Source: a bacterium
Lineage (GTDB): Bacteria; Cyanobacteriota; Vampirovibrionia; Gastranaerophilales; Gastranaerophilaceae
Length of the DNA: 55,987 bases
NCBI GenBank assembly: GCA_024408765.1
Contig: JAKSUR010000002.1
Location: 1-55,987 of the forward strand
Reading direction: 5' to 3'
Part shown: positions 1 through 7,427 of the stretch, piece after piece
How positions within the stretch are numbered: the stretch's first letter is position 1
How the letters are laid out: each line of letters begins with the position of its first letter
The notes under the pieces: generated by a model
Databases searched by the model: none
What the model was told of the DNA's origin: nothing
Seen by the model: only the letters and a program-made list of their open reading frames with translations
Program-made: the position numbers and the translations under genes

Positions 1-2
1 AT

Positions 3-704
3 TACGAATATGAATCGGAAAATAATAAATTAAAATTTATTGATAATTTATCAGCAAAAGAGTTTTATATAAATTCAAATTTTTATTTTGGTAAAAAAGA
101 AGAATTGCTAAAACTAAAAGAAATACTAAATACAAAAAGAAAAAATAATTCTATTTTAGTAAAAAACGGTTTTGCAACACTTAAAGATAACTTTTTTATC
201 GGGGAATTTGATTTCAATGAACATACTATACCGATAATAAAAGCATCAACAGGGGAAAGAAAAACTTGTTTTTTCCCATATAAAAATAATAATTTAATAT
301 CGTACCAAGAATTAACTAAAAATATTAATATAAAAAAATATTTAGAAAAACACAAAAGCGAATTAAGTAATAGAAGTTTGGGAAAAAAATCATTTTGGTA
401 TGGATTTGGCCGTTCGCAAGGCATAAAAGATGTTTACAACAACAAATTCAGCATTAATACGGTAGTAAAAGATATTAACAGTATTAAATTAATACATTGT
501 CCGTCCGGCATGGGAGTATATAGCGGTATTTATGTATTAACAAAGTTATCTGAGGAAGAATTGCGAAAACAAATATTGACTCAAGATTTCATAAATTATA
601 TAAAACTACTGGCAAAATATAAAAATGGCGGATATTACACCTATTCATCCAATGATTTAAAAAAATATTTAGATTATAAAACAGGAAGTGAGTTGACATC
701 TTAA
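3..704 (+). CDS. C-terminal part of an adenine-specific DNA methyltransferase (Eco57I/TaqI-like), 5' truncated by window edge
   Basis: The frame is open from the first bases to the stop at 702-704, giving 233 visible residues, so the gene begins outside the window. The visible part resembles the target-recognition and C-terminal region of class I N6-adenine methyltransferases of the Eco57I/TaqI type. The visible features are the segment around ILVKNGFATLKD, then a PIIKASTGE stretch, then WYGFGRSQGI before a short Lys- and Tyr-rich tail. The catalytic NPPY motif would lie upstream and cannot be seen. If correct, the enzyme methylates adenine in a specific sequence as part of a restriction-modification system or a combined RM protein. 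Composition is very AT-rich, typical of accessory defence genes. The family call rests on recall of C-terminal motifs only. Confidence 0.6.
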   Translation, partial: YEYESENNKLKFIDNLSAKEFYINSNFYFGKKEELLKLKEILNTKRKNNSILVKNGFATLKDNFFIGEFDFNEHTIPIIKASTGERKTCFFPYKNNNLISYQELTKNINIKKYLEKHKSELSNRSLGKKSFWYGFGRSQGIKDVYNNKFSINTVVKDINSIKLIHCPSGMGVYSGIYVLTKLSEEELRKQILTQDFINYIKLLAKYKNGGYYTYSSNDLKKYLDYKTGSELTS

Positions 705-784
705 TTTCCTAACTTCTTAATAAAATCAATTTAATGTTAAAAGTTATGTATAAATAAATTATTGATTGTGTTAATATTCAGAAT

Positions 785-1237
785 ATGGAATTTGAATTAA
801 ATGACAGATTAAAACAATTAAATAGCATGTTGTGCGAAATTGACAGTTTATATCAGGCACTTCTTTCCGCAAAGAACATTTCTGATAGTGAATTTGTTGT
901 TATAAATGCAATTTTATCATTAGGAGAAGGTTGTTTACAAAAAGATATTGCTGAAACAAGTTATATGAGTAAAAAAACCATTAACTCTACAATTAAAAAG
1001 CTTGAAAAAGAAGGATATTTAAAATTAAAAGCAGGGAAATATCCGAATATGCACATTTACTTAACTCCTCGCGGTATAGAACATATCAAAAATCATATAT
1101 TTCCAATCATTGATGTTGAAGAACGTTTTTTAGACAGTATGTCGGAAGATGAATTTGAACGCTTAATTGTTAGTTCTTCAAAATATATAGGTATATTTAA
1201 AGAACACGTTGCAAACTTTATTATTCGTGAGCGTTAA
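785..1237 (+). CDS. MarR-family transcriptional regulator
   Basis: The 150-residue protein has the length and layout of MarR proteins: an N-terminal dimerisation helix, a winged helix-turn-helix at about residues 35-95, and C-terminal dimerisation helices. The recognition region reads QKDIAETSYMSKKTINSTIK followed by the wing KLEKEGYLKL. MarR proteins bind palindromic operators as dimers and usually release DNA on ligand or oxidant binding. No ligand can be read from the sequence. It stands alone between the methyltransferase end and the flagellar block, and a rho-independent hairpin follows it, so it is probably monocistronic. The ATG at 785 lacks a clear Shine-Dalgarno and sits a few bases after a TAATAT box, so a very short leader is possible. 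Confidence 0.85.
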   Translation: MEFELNDRLKQLNSMLCEIDSLYQALLSAKNISDSEFVVINAILSLGEGCLQKDIAETSYMSKKTINSTIKKLEKEGYLKLKAGKYPNMHIYLTPRGIEHIKNHIFPIIDVEERFLDSMSEDEFERLIVSSSKYIGIFKEHVANFIIRER

Positions 1238-1276
1238 AATTTATATCAACATTTTCATTCATTTTATAAATCTAAT

Positions 1277-1310
1277 GGTCTATTTTTAAATAAAAAATTA
1301 GACCTTTTGA
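1277..1310 (+). terminator. Rho-independent terminator after the marR-type gene
   Basis: GGTCTA...TTAGACC forms a stem through a T-rich/A-rich middle, followed by TTTT. It lies 40 bases after the marR stop and separates that gene from the flagellar block. Confidence 0.6.
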
Positions 1311-1337
1311 TTGATGTTGATATTAATAATATATAAT
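1311..1337 (+). promoter_or_regulatory. Candidate promoter for the flagellar block
   Basis: TATAAT at 1332-1337 is preceded by TTGATG at 1311-1316 with a short 15-base spacer. The block's first gene starts 80 bases downstream. No sigma-28 type (TAAA/GCCGATAA) box is apparent. The spacer is suboptimal, so confidence is low. Confidence 0.35.
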
Positions 1338-1416
1338 AAACTACTAGTGTAGATTATAGGGGAAATTATCCCCGATTATGACTTGGTAAGAATATAAAAT
1401 AAGAGAGGTAGAAAAG

Positions 1417-1965
1417 GTGCAGCTTTCGGGCTTGGACATGACTTTACGCAGAATAAGTATGATTGAACGTCAGTTTCAATCACTGGAAACTTTTGCTCAA
1501 AAACCCGATGCTGATTTTCAAAAAATTCTTGATTCAAAGGTTGAAAATAAAAAAGATTCAACTTCGATTTCAAGGACGGAAATTAATGATTTAATATCAA
1601 AATATTCCGATAAAAACGGACTTGACGAAAATTTTGTTAAAGCTGTAATAAATCAGGAATCGGGTTTTAACCCGAATGCAACATCAAAATGCGGAGCAAT
1701 GGGTTTGATGCAGTTAATGCCTTCGACAGCGGAAGGTTTGGGTGTAAAAAACGCTTATGATGCGGAACAGAATATTGAAGGCGGAACAAAATATTTGAAA
1801 GGTTTAATGGACAGGTTTAATAATGACAAATCTCTGGCACTGGCCGCTTATAATGCAGGGCCCAATGCTGTTAAAAAATACGGTGGTATTCCTCCGTATG
1901 CCGAAACTCAGAATTATGTAAAAAACATTCTGAGTAAATACGATAAAATGAAAGGAGAGGGTTAA
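1417..1965 (+). CDS. Lytic transglycosylase with SLT domain, flagellar-operon-linked
   Basis: The 182-residue protein carries a Slt70-type lysozyme-like domain from about residue 55 to the end. E81 in the NQESGFNP motif is the expected catalytic glutamate. The supporting motifs GAMGLMQLMPST and ALAAYNAGP are both present. It cleaves peptidoglycan glycan strands, and as first gene of a rod/ring operon it most likely opens the wall for the flagellar rod. No signal peptide is evident in the first 50 residues, so export may be through the flagellar system, as for FlgJ. The GTG start at 1417 is chosen because AGAGAGG lies about 8 bases upstream; an in-frame ATG at 1438 lacks one. The stop overlaps the next start by one base (TAATG), indicating translational coupling. 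Confidence 0.85.
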   Translation: MQLSGLDMTLRRISMIERQFQSLETFAQKPDADFQKILDSKVENKKDSTSISRTEINDLISKYSDKNGLDENFVKAVINQESGFNPNATSKCGAMGLMQLMPSTAEGLGVKNAYDAEQNIEGGTKYLKGLMDRFNNDKSLALAAYNAGPNAVKKYGGIPPYAETQNYVKNILSKYDKMKGEG

Positions 1966-2789
1966 TGCTGATTAGAGGACTTGAATCTGCTGCAAAAGGT
2001 ATGCTCGCTCTTATGGAACAGCAGGATAATATTGCAAACAATCTTGCAAACGTCAATACAACAGGATTTAAACGTGGTCAATTAAGATTTAAAGATATTA
2101 TGGAATCTGCTGTATATTCTCAGAAAGGTTCAATTTTAAGAAATGATGCAGGAAGATATCTTGGTGATTTAAGTATGGGTTCTGTTTCACTAAATTATAC
2201 ACACGATTTTTCGCAAGGTGCATTAGAAAAAACAGGAAACAAATTTGATGTAGCAATTGAAGGGGACGGATTCTTCAAAATTCGTGACATTGACGGCAAT
2301 GAATCGTATACCAGAAATGGTTCGTTTGTTGTTAACAGTGAGGATTATTTGGTTACAAAACAAGGTGAGTATGTAATTGATGTTAATAACAGAAGAATAA
2401 GAATGATTCCGGAAGATTTTGATCCTGAACTTGTCAGGGACAAAATGGAAATAATTATCGGCGAAAGCGGAAATATCGAAATGAATTCTTATACACAAAA
2501 AATTCCTATGCAAACAATCGGAGTATTTGACTTTTCGGATAAAGAAGATCTATTTGAAATCGGAGATGCAAGGTTTGTACCTCGTGATAAACAAAATAAT
2601 CCGGAATTGCGTTCAAGCAAATTCACTGTTCAACAAGGAATGCTTGAAGGTTCAAACTCAAATGTAATCAGAGAAATGCTTAATACGATAAGCACAACCA
2701 GAAATTATGAATCGTTATCAAAAACGGTAAGTACAAATAACGAATTGTTAAGAACAGCTGTTTCGGTAGGCAGATTAAGAAACAGTTAA
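1965..2789 (+). CDS. flgF: Flagellar basal-body rod protein, FlgF-type
   Basis: This is a 274-residue protein of the FlgE/FlgF/FlgG rod-hook family. The N-terminal rod signature NIANNLANVNTTGFK is at residues 22-36. A central beta domain is followed by the C-terminal coiled-coil segment with QQGMLEGSNSNVIREML. Two such genes lie in tandem; the downstream one fits FlgG best, so this one is called FlgF (proximal rod) by position and divergence. It is exported by the flagellar type III apparatus without a cleaved signal peptide. It starts inside the stop of the upstream transglycosylase and runs 37 bases before flgG. It could instead be a second FlgG-like protein, as annotated in some lineages. 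Confidence 0.8.
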   Translation: MLIRGLESAAKGMLALMEQQDNIANNLANVNTTGFKRGQLRFKDIMESAVYSQKGSILRNDAGRYLGDLSMGSVSLNYTHDFSQGALEKTGNKFDVAIEGDGFFKIRDIDGNESYTRNGSFVVNSEDYLVTKQGEYVIDVNNRRIRMIPEDFDPELVRDKMEIIIGESGNIEMNSYTQKIPMQTIGVFDFSDKEDLFEIGDARFVPRDKQNNPELRSSKFTVQQGMLEGSNSNVIREMLNTISTTRNYESLSKTVSTNNELLRTAVSVGRLRNS

Positions 2790-2826
2790 ATAATTTAAAC
2801 AAATTTTAAAAGGTGAGGAGAAATAA

Positions 2827-3612
2827 ATGTTAAGATCATTGACAACAGCGGCAACAGGTATGATAGCTCAACAAAATTATCTTGATGTTATTGCACACAA
2901 TGTAGCCAACGTGAACACTACCGGATTTAAGAAATCAAGAATTGAATTTCAGGATTTGCTTTCTCAAGCACAAAGATCACCGGGTGCATTAATGAATCAA
3001 GGAACATATCAGCCTGTCGGTATTGAAATCGGTCTTGGTGTAAAAACAGCCGCAACAACAAGAGTTTTTACTCAAGGTATTGCAATTTCGACAGGCAGAC
3101 AGCTTGATATTGAAATAGAGGGTGAGGGCTTTTTGCAGGTAATGAAAGAGGATGGCTCTCTTGCATATACTCGTGACGGATGTTTACAAGTGGATTCACT
3201 CGGTCAGTTATGTACAAATGACGGGCTTTTAATTCAACCATCTGTTTCAATTCCTCGTGATGCTACTGAAATAACGATTACACAAGACGGTAATATTTCC
3301 GTAACTCTTCCGGGACAAACACAACAGTCTATTGTAGGTTCTTTGCAGTTGGTAAAATTCCAGAATCCTTCAGGACTTCTGTCAATCGGTCATAATTTGT
3401 ATAAAGAAACACAAGCATCAGGCAATCCGGTTCAGGATACTCCGGGGCAAAACGGTTTAGGGTTAATTCAACAAGGTATGCTTGAAGGTTCAAATATTCA
3501 AATTGTCGATGAACTTGTAGGATTAATAAAAGCGGAACGTGCTTTTGAATCAAATTCAAGATTGATTAATTCTTCAAATAATATTCTTCAATTAACAAAT
3601 AATATGGTTTAG
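2827..3612 (+). CDS. flgG: Flagellar distal rod protein FlgG
   Basis: The 261-residue length matches FlgG closely. The rod signature IAHNVANVNTTGFK is at residues 22-35. Further FlgG-like features are the QPVGIEIGLGVK segment, GEGFLQV in the central domain, and the C-terminal GMLEGSNIQIVDELVGLI helix that packs in the rod. FlgG forms the distal rod that passes through the P and L rings, whose genes are downstream in this operon. GGTGAGGAG precedes the ATG. It is part of a plus-strand operon with short gaps throughout. Confidence 0.93.
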   Translation: MLRSLTTAATGMIAQQNYLDVIAHNVANVNTTGFKKSRIEFQDLLSQAQRSPGALMNQGTYQPVGIEIGLGVKTAATTRVFTQGIAISTGRQLDIEIEGEGFLQVMKEDGSLAYTRDGCLQVDSLGQLCTNDGLLIQPSVSIPRDATEITITQDGNISVTLPGQTQQSIVGSLQLVKFQNPSGLLSIGHNLYKETQASGNPVQDTPGQNGLGLIQQGMLEGSNIQIVDELVGLIKAERAFESNSRLINSSNNILQLTNNMV

Positions 3613-3635
3613 TTTAAAAACAGAAAGTTATATAA

Positions 3636-4352
3636 GTGAATAAGTTAATTATAAAAAATTTAATAACGGCAATTTGTTTATTTGGTTTGGGTGTTTCAGC
3701 GAATGCTCAGACGGTTACTTCTGCTCAAATTAAAACTCAAATTTCCAATCAACTTATTCAAAGCTACAAAAAAATGACAACAGGAGAAGTGGAGGTAAAA
3801 ATTCCTGCCACTCCATTTGCAAGCATCGAGCTTCCTGACGGAAAAATCACTTATAAAATTACAAACGGTGCGGATAAAATAGTTCCTCGTGATATAAAAA
3901 GGATTGATATATATGTTAATGATTCTTTCGTGAGAACTTTGAACCTTCCTGCTCAAACGTCCGTTTATAAAGATGTATTGGTTGCATCTGATTTTATTGA
4001 CAGAGAACACGCCATAACAAGAGAACTTACTGAAACAAAAAGGGCAGATGTTTCATTTTCAATGGATTATGTTTTGACGGATAAAGTTTTGGGTAAAGAA
4101 ATGTCTGCTAAAAAAGCATTTAGAAAAGGGGAAATTATTGATAAAAGATTTGTAAAAATGCGACCTGATGTAATAAGAAACGGTGATGTAAGAATTTTCT
4201 TTGTATCACAAGGTGCTGTTATGGTGACAATTGACGGAACAGCGATGGCAGACGGGATGTGTGGTGATTATATTAACGTAGAAAACAAAAATTATAAAAA
4301 GGTTTATAAAGGAAAAATAATCGGAGAAAACAGAGTATTGGTTAATATATAG
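3636..4352 (+). CDS. flgA: P-ring assembly chaperone FlgA
   Basis: The 238-residue protein has a signal peptide in its first 24 residues, cleaved after SANA. Its C-terminal half is an SAF/FlgA domain, with KAFRKGEIIDKRFV resembling the SAF core. FlgA is a periplasmic chaperone needed to assemble FlgI into the P ring. It is immediately followed by flgI, which supports the call. The start is a GTG at 3636; its Shine-Dalgarno is weak (AGAAAG). Overall similarity to FlgA is low in the N-terminal half, as is usual for the family. Confidence 0.82.
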   Translation: MNKLIIKNLITAICLFGLGVSANAQTVTSAQIKTQISNQLIQSYKKMTTGEVEVKIPATPFASIELPDGKITYKITNGADKIVPRDIKRIDIYVNDSFVRTLNLPAQTSVYKDVLVASDFIDREHAITRELTETKRADVSFSMDYVLTDKVLGKEMSAKKAFRKGEIIDKRFVKMRPDVIRNGDVRIFFVSQGAVMVTIDGTAMADGMCGDYINVENKNYKKVYKGKIIGENRVLVNI

Positions 4353-4385
4353 TAACTAAGCAACTTAATGGCTTAGGGGGGTAAA
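4353..4385 (+). promoter_or_regulatory. Small hairpin directly before the flgI ribosome binding site
   Basis: CTAAGC and GCTTAG form a 6-bp stem around a 9-base loop, directly followed by a run of six G's that must serve as the flgI ribosome binding site. It could tune flgI translation relative to flgA. No experimental parallel is claimed. Confidence 0.35.
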
Positions 4386-5489
4386 ATGAAAAAGTTCTTT
4401 ACAACAATATTATTAATAATAAGTATGGCAGTATGGGGATTACCCGTAAATGCTATTCAAGCAAAAGTCAGAATAATGGATATTACGCATATAAAAGGTG
4501 TTCGTGATAACCAATTGGTAGGTTACGGTATAGTTGTCGGATTACCGGGGACTGGTGACAACTCACGTTCGACACAGATTACAAACAAAATGATGTTAAG
4601 AAATTTAGGTACTGTAATTGAACAAGAAAACTACATCCAAAAAGGTGCTTCTGCTGCGGTTATTGTAACAGCTACCGTTCCTCCATTTTCAAAAAACGGA
4701 GATAAAATTGATGTAACTTGTTCAGCAATAGCTGATGCTAAAAGTCTTGAAGGCGGAGTTTTGGTACAAACAATTTTAAAAGCACCTAACGGCGAAGCTG
4801 TTGCGGTTGCACAAGGGCCTTTAACAGTTGGCGGCATAAATAAAATTGCAGGCGGTTCTTCTGCCAGAACTGCAATTACAACTTCGGGAAGAATCCCCGG
4901 AGGTGCAATAATTGAACGTGATATTTATACCGAAATCGGTGATGAAGATTCAATAACACTTTCTATTGATAAGTCCGATTATACACTTGTTTCCAGAATC
5001 GCAAGTGCAATTTCTCCATTAGCAACTGCTCATGCAATAGACGGAAGCTCCGTAAGAGTTCAAATTCCACAAAGATTTATGAATGACAGGGTTACGTTTG
5101 TTTCTTTGTTGGAAAATTTAGAAGTTTCTCCGACATTGGAAAAAGCGAAAGTGGTTGTAAATGAGAGAACAGGTACTGTCGTAATCGGTGCTGACGTAAA
5201 GCTTTTGCCGGCTGCAGTTGCTCACGGTAATATTACGGTAACGGTTTCTACAACAAATGATGTTTCACAACCGAATAGCTTTGCAAACGGTGCAACTGTC
5301 GGTTTTGAAAACTCGGAAATTGAAATAAGCAAATCTCCGGGAAGTCTTATACAAATGCCTGCAAACAGCAATTTGAATGATTTGGTTACGGCATTGAATG
5401 CAATCGGTGTTGCACCGATTGACTTGATATCCATATTGCAAGCGCTGAAAAAATCAGGAAGTTTGCAAGCGGAGTTGATTGTAATTTAG
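4386..5489 (+). CDS. flgI: Flagellar P-ring protein FlgI
   Basis: The 367 residues match FlgI length. A Sec signal peptide covers about residues 1-25. The N-terminal FlgI signature VGYGIVVGLPGTGDN follows. Other family segments are TVPPFSKNGDKIDVTCSAIADA, here split as PPFSKNGD and VTCSAIADA, then GPLTVGGI, and a C-terminal LNDLVTALNAIGVAPIDLI. FlgI assembles as the ring in the peptidoglycan layer around the distal rod. Its presence means a peptidoglycan layer under an outer membrane. It lies between its chaperone flgA and the rod-binding flgJ-N gene, with only 8 bases to the latter. Confidence 0.95.
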   Translation: MKKFFTTILLIISMAVWGLPVNAIQAKVRIMDITHIKGVRDNQLVGYGIVVGLPGTGDNSRSTQITNKMMLRNLGTVIEQENYIQKGASAAVIVTATVPPFSKNGDKIDVTCSAIADAKSLEGGVLVQTILKAPNGEAVAVAQGPLTVGGINKIAGGSSARTAITTSGRIPGGAIIERDIYTEIGDEDSITLSIDKSDYTLVSRIASAISPLATAHAIDGSSVRVQIPQRFMNDRVTFVSLLENLEVSPTLEKAKVVVNERTGTVVIGADVKLLPAAVAHGNITVTVSTTNDVSQPNSFANGATVGFENSEIEISKSPGSLIQMPANSNLNDLVTALNAIGVAPIDLISILQALKKSGSLQAELIVI

Positions 5490-5497
5490 GAGAAATT

Positions 5498-5848
5498 ATG
5501 GATTTTTCAACACCTACATTGGATTTAATAAAAAATGATTTAAATAACGCTCGAGTCGTAAACTCCGATCAGGTTTTGTATAACCGTATTAAAGAGGCAG
5601 GCGATTCTAAAGCCCAATTAAGAAAAGCCGGAGAAGAATTTGAATCAATTTTTATAACCAAAATGCTTTCTCAAATGGATAAAACAGTTGATCGCTCAGG
5701 AAGTATATTTGGTGAAAAATCGCCTTATGTTGATACATTCAAGTCAATTGTATTCCAGCAAATGGCACACGATATGGCAAGCAATCCGAGAACATCAATC
5801 GGTTTGGCTGATCAAATTTATAAACAAATGGAAAAATACGTTCAATAA
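5498..5848 (+). CDS. flgJ: FlgJ N-terminal-type rod-binding protein (no muramidase domain)
   Basis: The 116-residue protein corresponds to the rod-binding domain of FlgJ. It has RKAGEEFESIFITKMLSQM, then a GSIFGEKSPYVDTF region and an IGLADQIYKQM tail. FlgJ scaffolds rod assembly in the periplasm. In enterobacteria FlgJ also carries a C-terminal muramidase; here that part is missing and the wall-opening activity is probably supplied by the separate SLT-domain gene at the head of the same operon. The split arrangement is known from alphaproteobacteria and several other phyla. AGGAG lies just upstream of the ATG. Confidence 0.88.
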   Translation: MDFSTPTLDLIKNDLNNARVVNSDQVLYNRIKEAGDSKAQLRKAGEEFESIFITKMLSQMDKTVDRSGSIFGEKSPYVDTFKSIVFQQMAHDMASNPRTSIGLADQIYKQMEKYVQ

Positions 5849-5863
5849 AAGAGGACAATAAAA

Positions 5864-6142
5864 TTGAGAGTAGAACAAAATAACAACGTACAAAGATTTT
5901 CAGCGGTAAATGCTTTTAGGTCAAATACAAATATAACCAAACCGCAGGAAAAAGATGAAAATATTTTATCTGATAATACTTCTTCCGGTGTTAAGTCTGC
6001 ACCAAAAAGTATTTTAGAAAAAGTTGATACGGCGGATATTAAGAAATTTGCAGGCTATGTTGGCGAATATAATATCACTGATGATGATATAAAGTACGGA
6101 TTAATGTACGGAAGAAGTGTTATAGCTGAATGGTTGTGTTAA
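5864..6142 (+). CDS. Small unknown protein in the flagellar operon
   Basis: The 92-residue protein has no recognised domain. It starts at TTG 5864, supported by GAGGA about 9 bases upstream. The first 50 residues are polar and probably disordered (Asn, Ser and Lys rich). The last 40 are predicted helical and end GRSVIAEWLC. It lies between flgJ and flgH where other lineages encode FlgM or assembly factors. The helical tail is only faintly like FlgM, so no such name is given. Co-transcription suggests a flagellar role. Confidence 0.65.
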   Translation: MRVEQNNNVQRFSAVNAFRSNTNITKPQEKDENILSDNTSSGVKSAPKSILEKVDTADIKKFAGYVGEYNITDDDIKYGLMYGRSVIAEWLC

Positions 6143-6175
6143 TCCAAGCAAGACTTATGTAACGGGAGAAAGGTT

Positions 6176-6790
6176 ATGAAAAAACTGTTAACAATAATAT
6201 TAACGATGGTAGCATTAACTACAATAGGAGTGAATGCCGAATCTTTATTTACATTGGGTGCTACGCAACACTATCAAGGCGTTCCACGCTCGCTTTTCGG
6301 CGGAGTTCAAGCTCGACAGATAGGAGACTTGATTTCTATTATAATGAGTGAAAATATTTCGGTTAATGATAATCTTTCTTATTCTTCTCAGAAAGAATCG
6401 AATACAACCGATAGTTTTACATCATACATAAAGAATTGGCTTCATTTATCACCACTAAAAAGTTCTGACGGTTACGGCGGTTCAAACGAAGTAACCAATT
6501 CTGCAACAGGTTCTCGTGCAATGAGCTTGGGTGACAGAGTCGCAGTTCAGGTCGTTCAACAATTACCTAACGGTAATTTGAACGTCCAAGGCAAAAAGAC
6601 TATTGTTAACGGCAATGAAAGAATGGATTTTATTATAACTGGTGTAGTTGATCCGAGGTGGTTAAATGAAAACGGAGAAATCTATTCGTATAGGGTTGCA
6701 AATCTTCAATTTGCACTTTCCGGCAGAGGTTCAATTTCCAGAAGCCAAAATGAGGGTATATTTAACAGGTTTATTAAATACTTATTCTAG
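6176..6790 (+). CDS. flgH: Flagellar L-ring protein FlgH without a lipobox cysteine
   Basis: The 204 residues fit FlgH. The family segments SLFGGVQARQIGDLISIIM, then LGDRVAVQVVQQLPNGNLNV and GVVDPRWLNENGEI are all present. FlgH forms the ring in the outer membrane around the distal rod. The N-terminus is a signal peptide ending around VNAES, but no cysteine follows, whereas FlgH is normally a lipoprotein anchored through an acylated N-terminal Cys. Either this lineage processes FlgH with signal peptidase I or the anchor is dispensable. It is separated by 83 bases from flgN. Confidence 0.92.
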   Translation: MKKLLTIILTMVALTTIGVNAESLFTLGATQHYQGVPRSLFGGVQARQIGDLISIIMSENISVNDNLSYSSQKESNTTDSFTSYIKNWLHLSPLKSSDGYGGSNEVTNSATGSRAMSLGDRVAVQVVQQLPNGNLNVQGKKTIVNGNERMDFIITGVVDPRWLNENGEIYSYRVANLQFALSGRGSISRSQNEGIFNRFIKYLF

Positions 6791-6827
6791 TAATGTGTAA
6801 AATTGATAATTTATGAAAGGAGAAGAG

Positions 6828-6845
6828 TGAATAAGTCAGGTTAAA
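6828..6845 (+). other. Five-codon open frame behind a strong ribosome binding site upstream of flgN
   Basis: AAGGAGAAGA is followed by GTG AAT AAG TCA GGT TAA. It is in a different frame from flgN, whose own ATG at 6874 has no good Shine-Dalgarno. It may be a leader peptide, or the ribosome site may simply feed flgN at a distance. Speculative. Confidence 0.3.
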
Positions 6846-6873
6846 ATAAAAACCCAATAGTCACTCGGATAAT

Positions 6874-7371
6874 ATGGATAAAATTGAATTTAAAAAATTT
6901 ATAACGATAATAGATAAAGAAATTCTTGCTTATGAAGAATTAAAGGCACTTTTTGAAGAAAAAAGAGAGCTTTTAAAACATTCAAAATCAGGTGATTTAG
7001 GTGAGCTTGATAACAGGATTATTGCTCAAAACAATATAATTACAAAAATTAACGGTACAAGGCAGCAAATGTCTGTTGAATATTTTAACAAAGACTGTAC
7101 AATGACAGATTATATTGAGCTTTTAGGTTATGATAACGAGGATTATAAAGAACAGTTAACGGAACGAAAAGTTAAAATTTGTAAAATTTTAGACGAATTA
7201 GTGTTACTAAATAATCAAAATGTGGAATTGTTAAAACATGGTATTACAATTACCAACAAGATGTTGGAAACGATTGTAGATGCCTTTGCGCCACAAGGAA
7301 GTAACTATAACGAAGCAGGTAAAACAGATACACACGATTTGGATATGTGGACTGTTAATGAAGAAATCTAG
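6874..7371 (+). CDS. flgN: FlgN-type flagellar export chaperone
   Basis: The 165-residue, almost wholly helical protein lies directly before flgK and flgL, the two clients of the FlgN chaperone. Family-like features are the N-terminal helix EILAYEELKALFEEKRELL and the long amphipathic helices that follow. A conserved-looking C-terminal tail has the LDMWTVNEEI ending. FlgN binds the C-termini of FlgK and FlgL in the cytoplasm and delivers them to the flagellar export gate. The call rests on helical profile and synteny more than on strict sequence motifs. The start has weak ribosome-binding potential. Confidence 0.75.
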   Translation: MDKIEFKKFITIIDKEILAYEELKALFEEKRELLKHSKSGDLGELDNRIIAQNNIITKINGTRQQMSVEYFNKDCTMTDYIELLGYDNEDYKEQLTERKVKICKILDELVLLNNQNVELLKHGITITNKMLETIVDAFAPQGSNYNEAGKTDTHDLDMWTVNEEI

Positions 7372-7427
7372 ACAGGTAAAACCTGACACATTAAATGTAA
7401 CGGAATACGAACAGAGGTAAATAAAAC

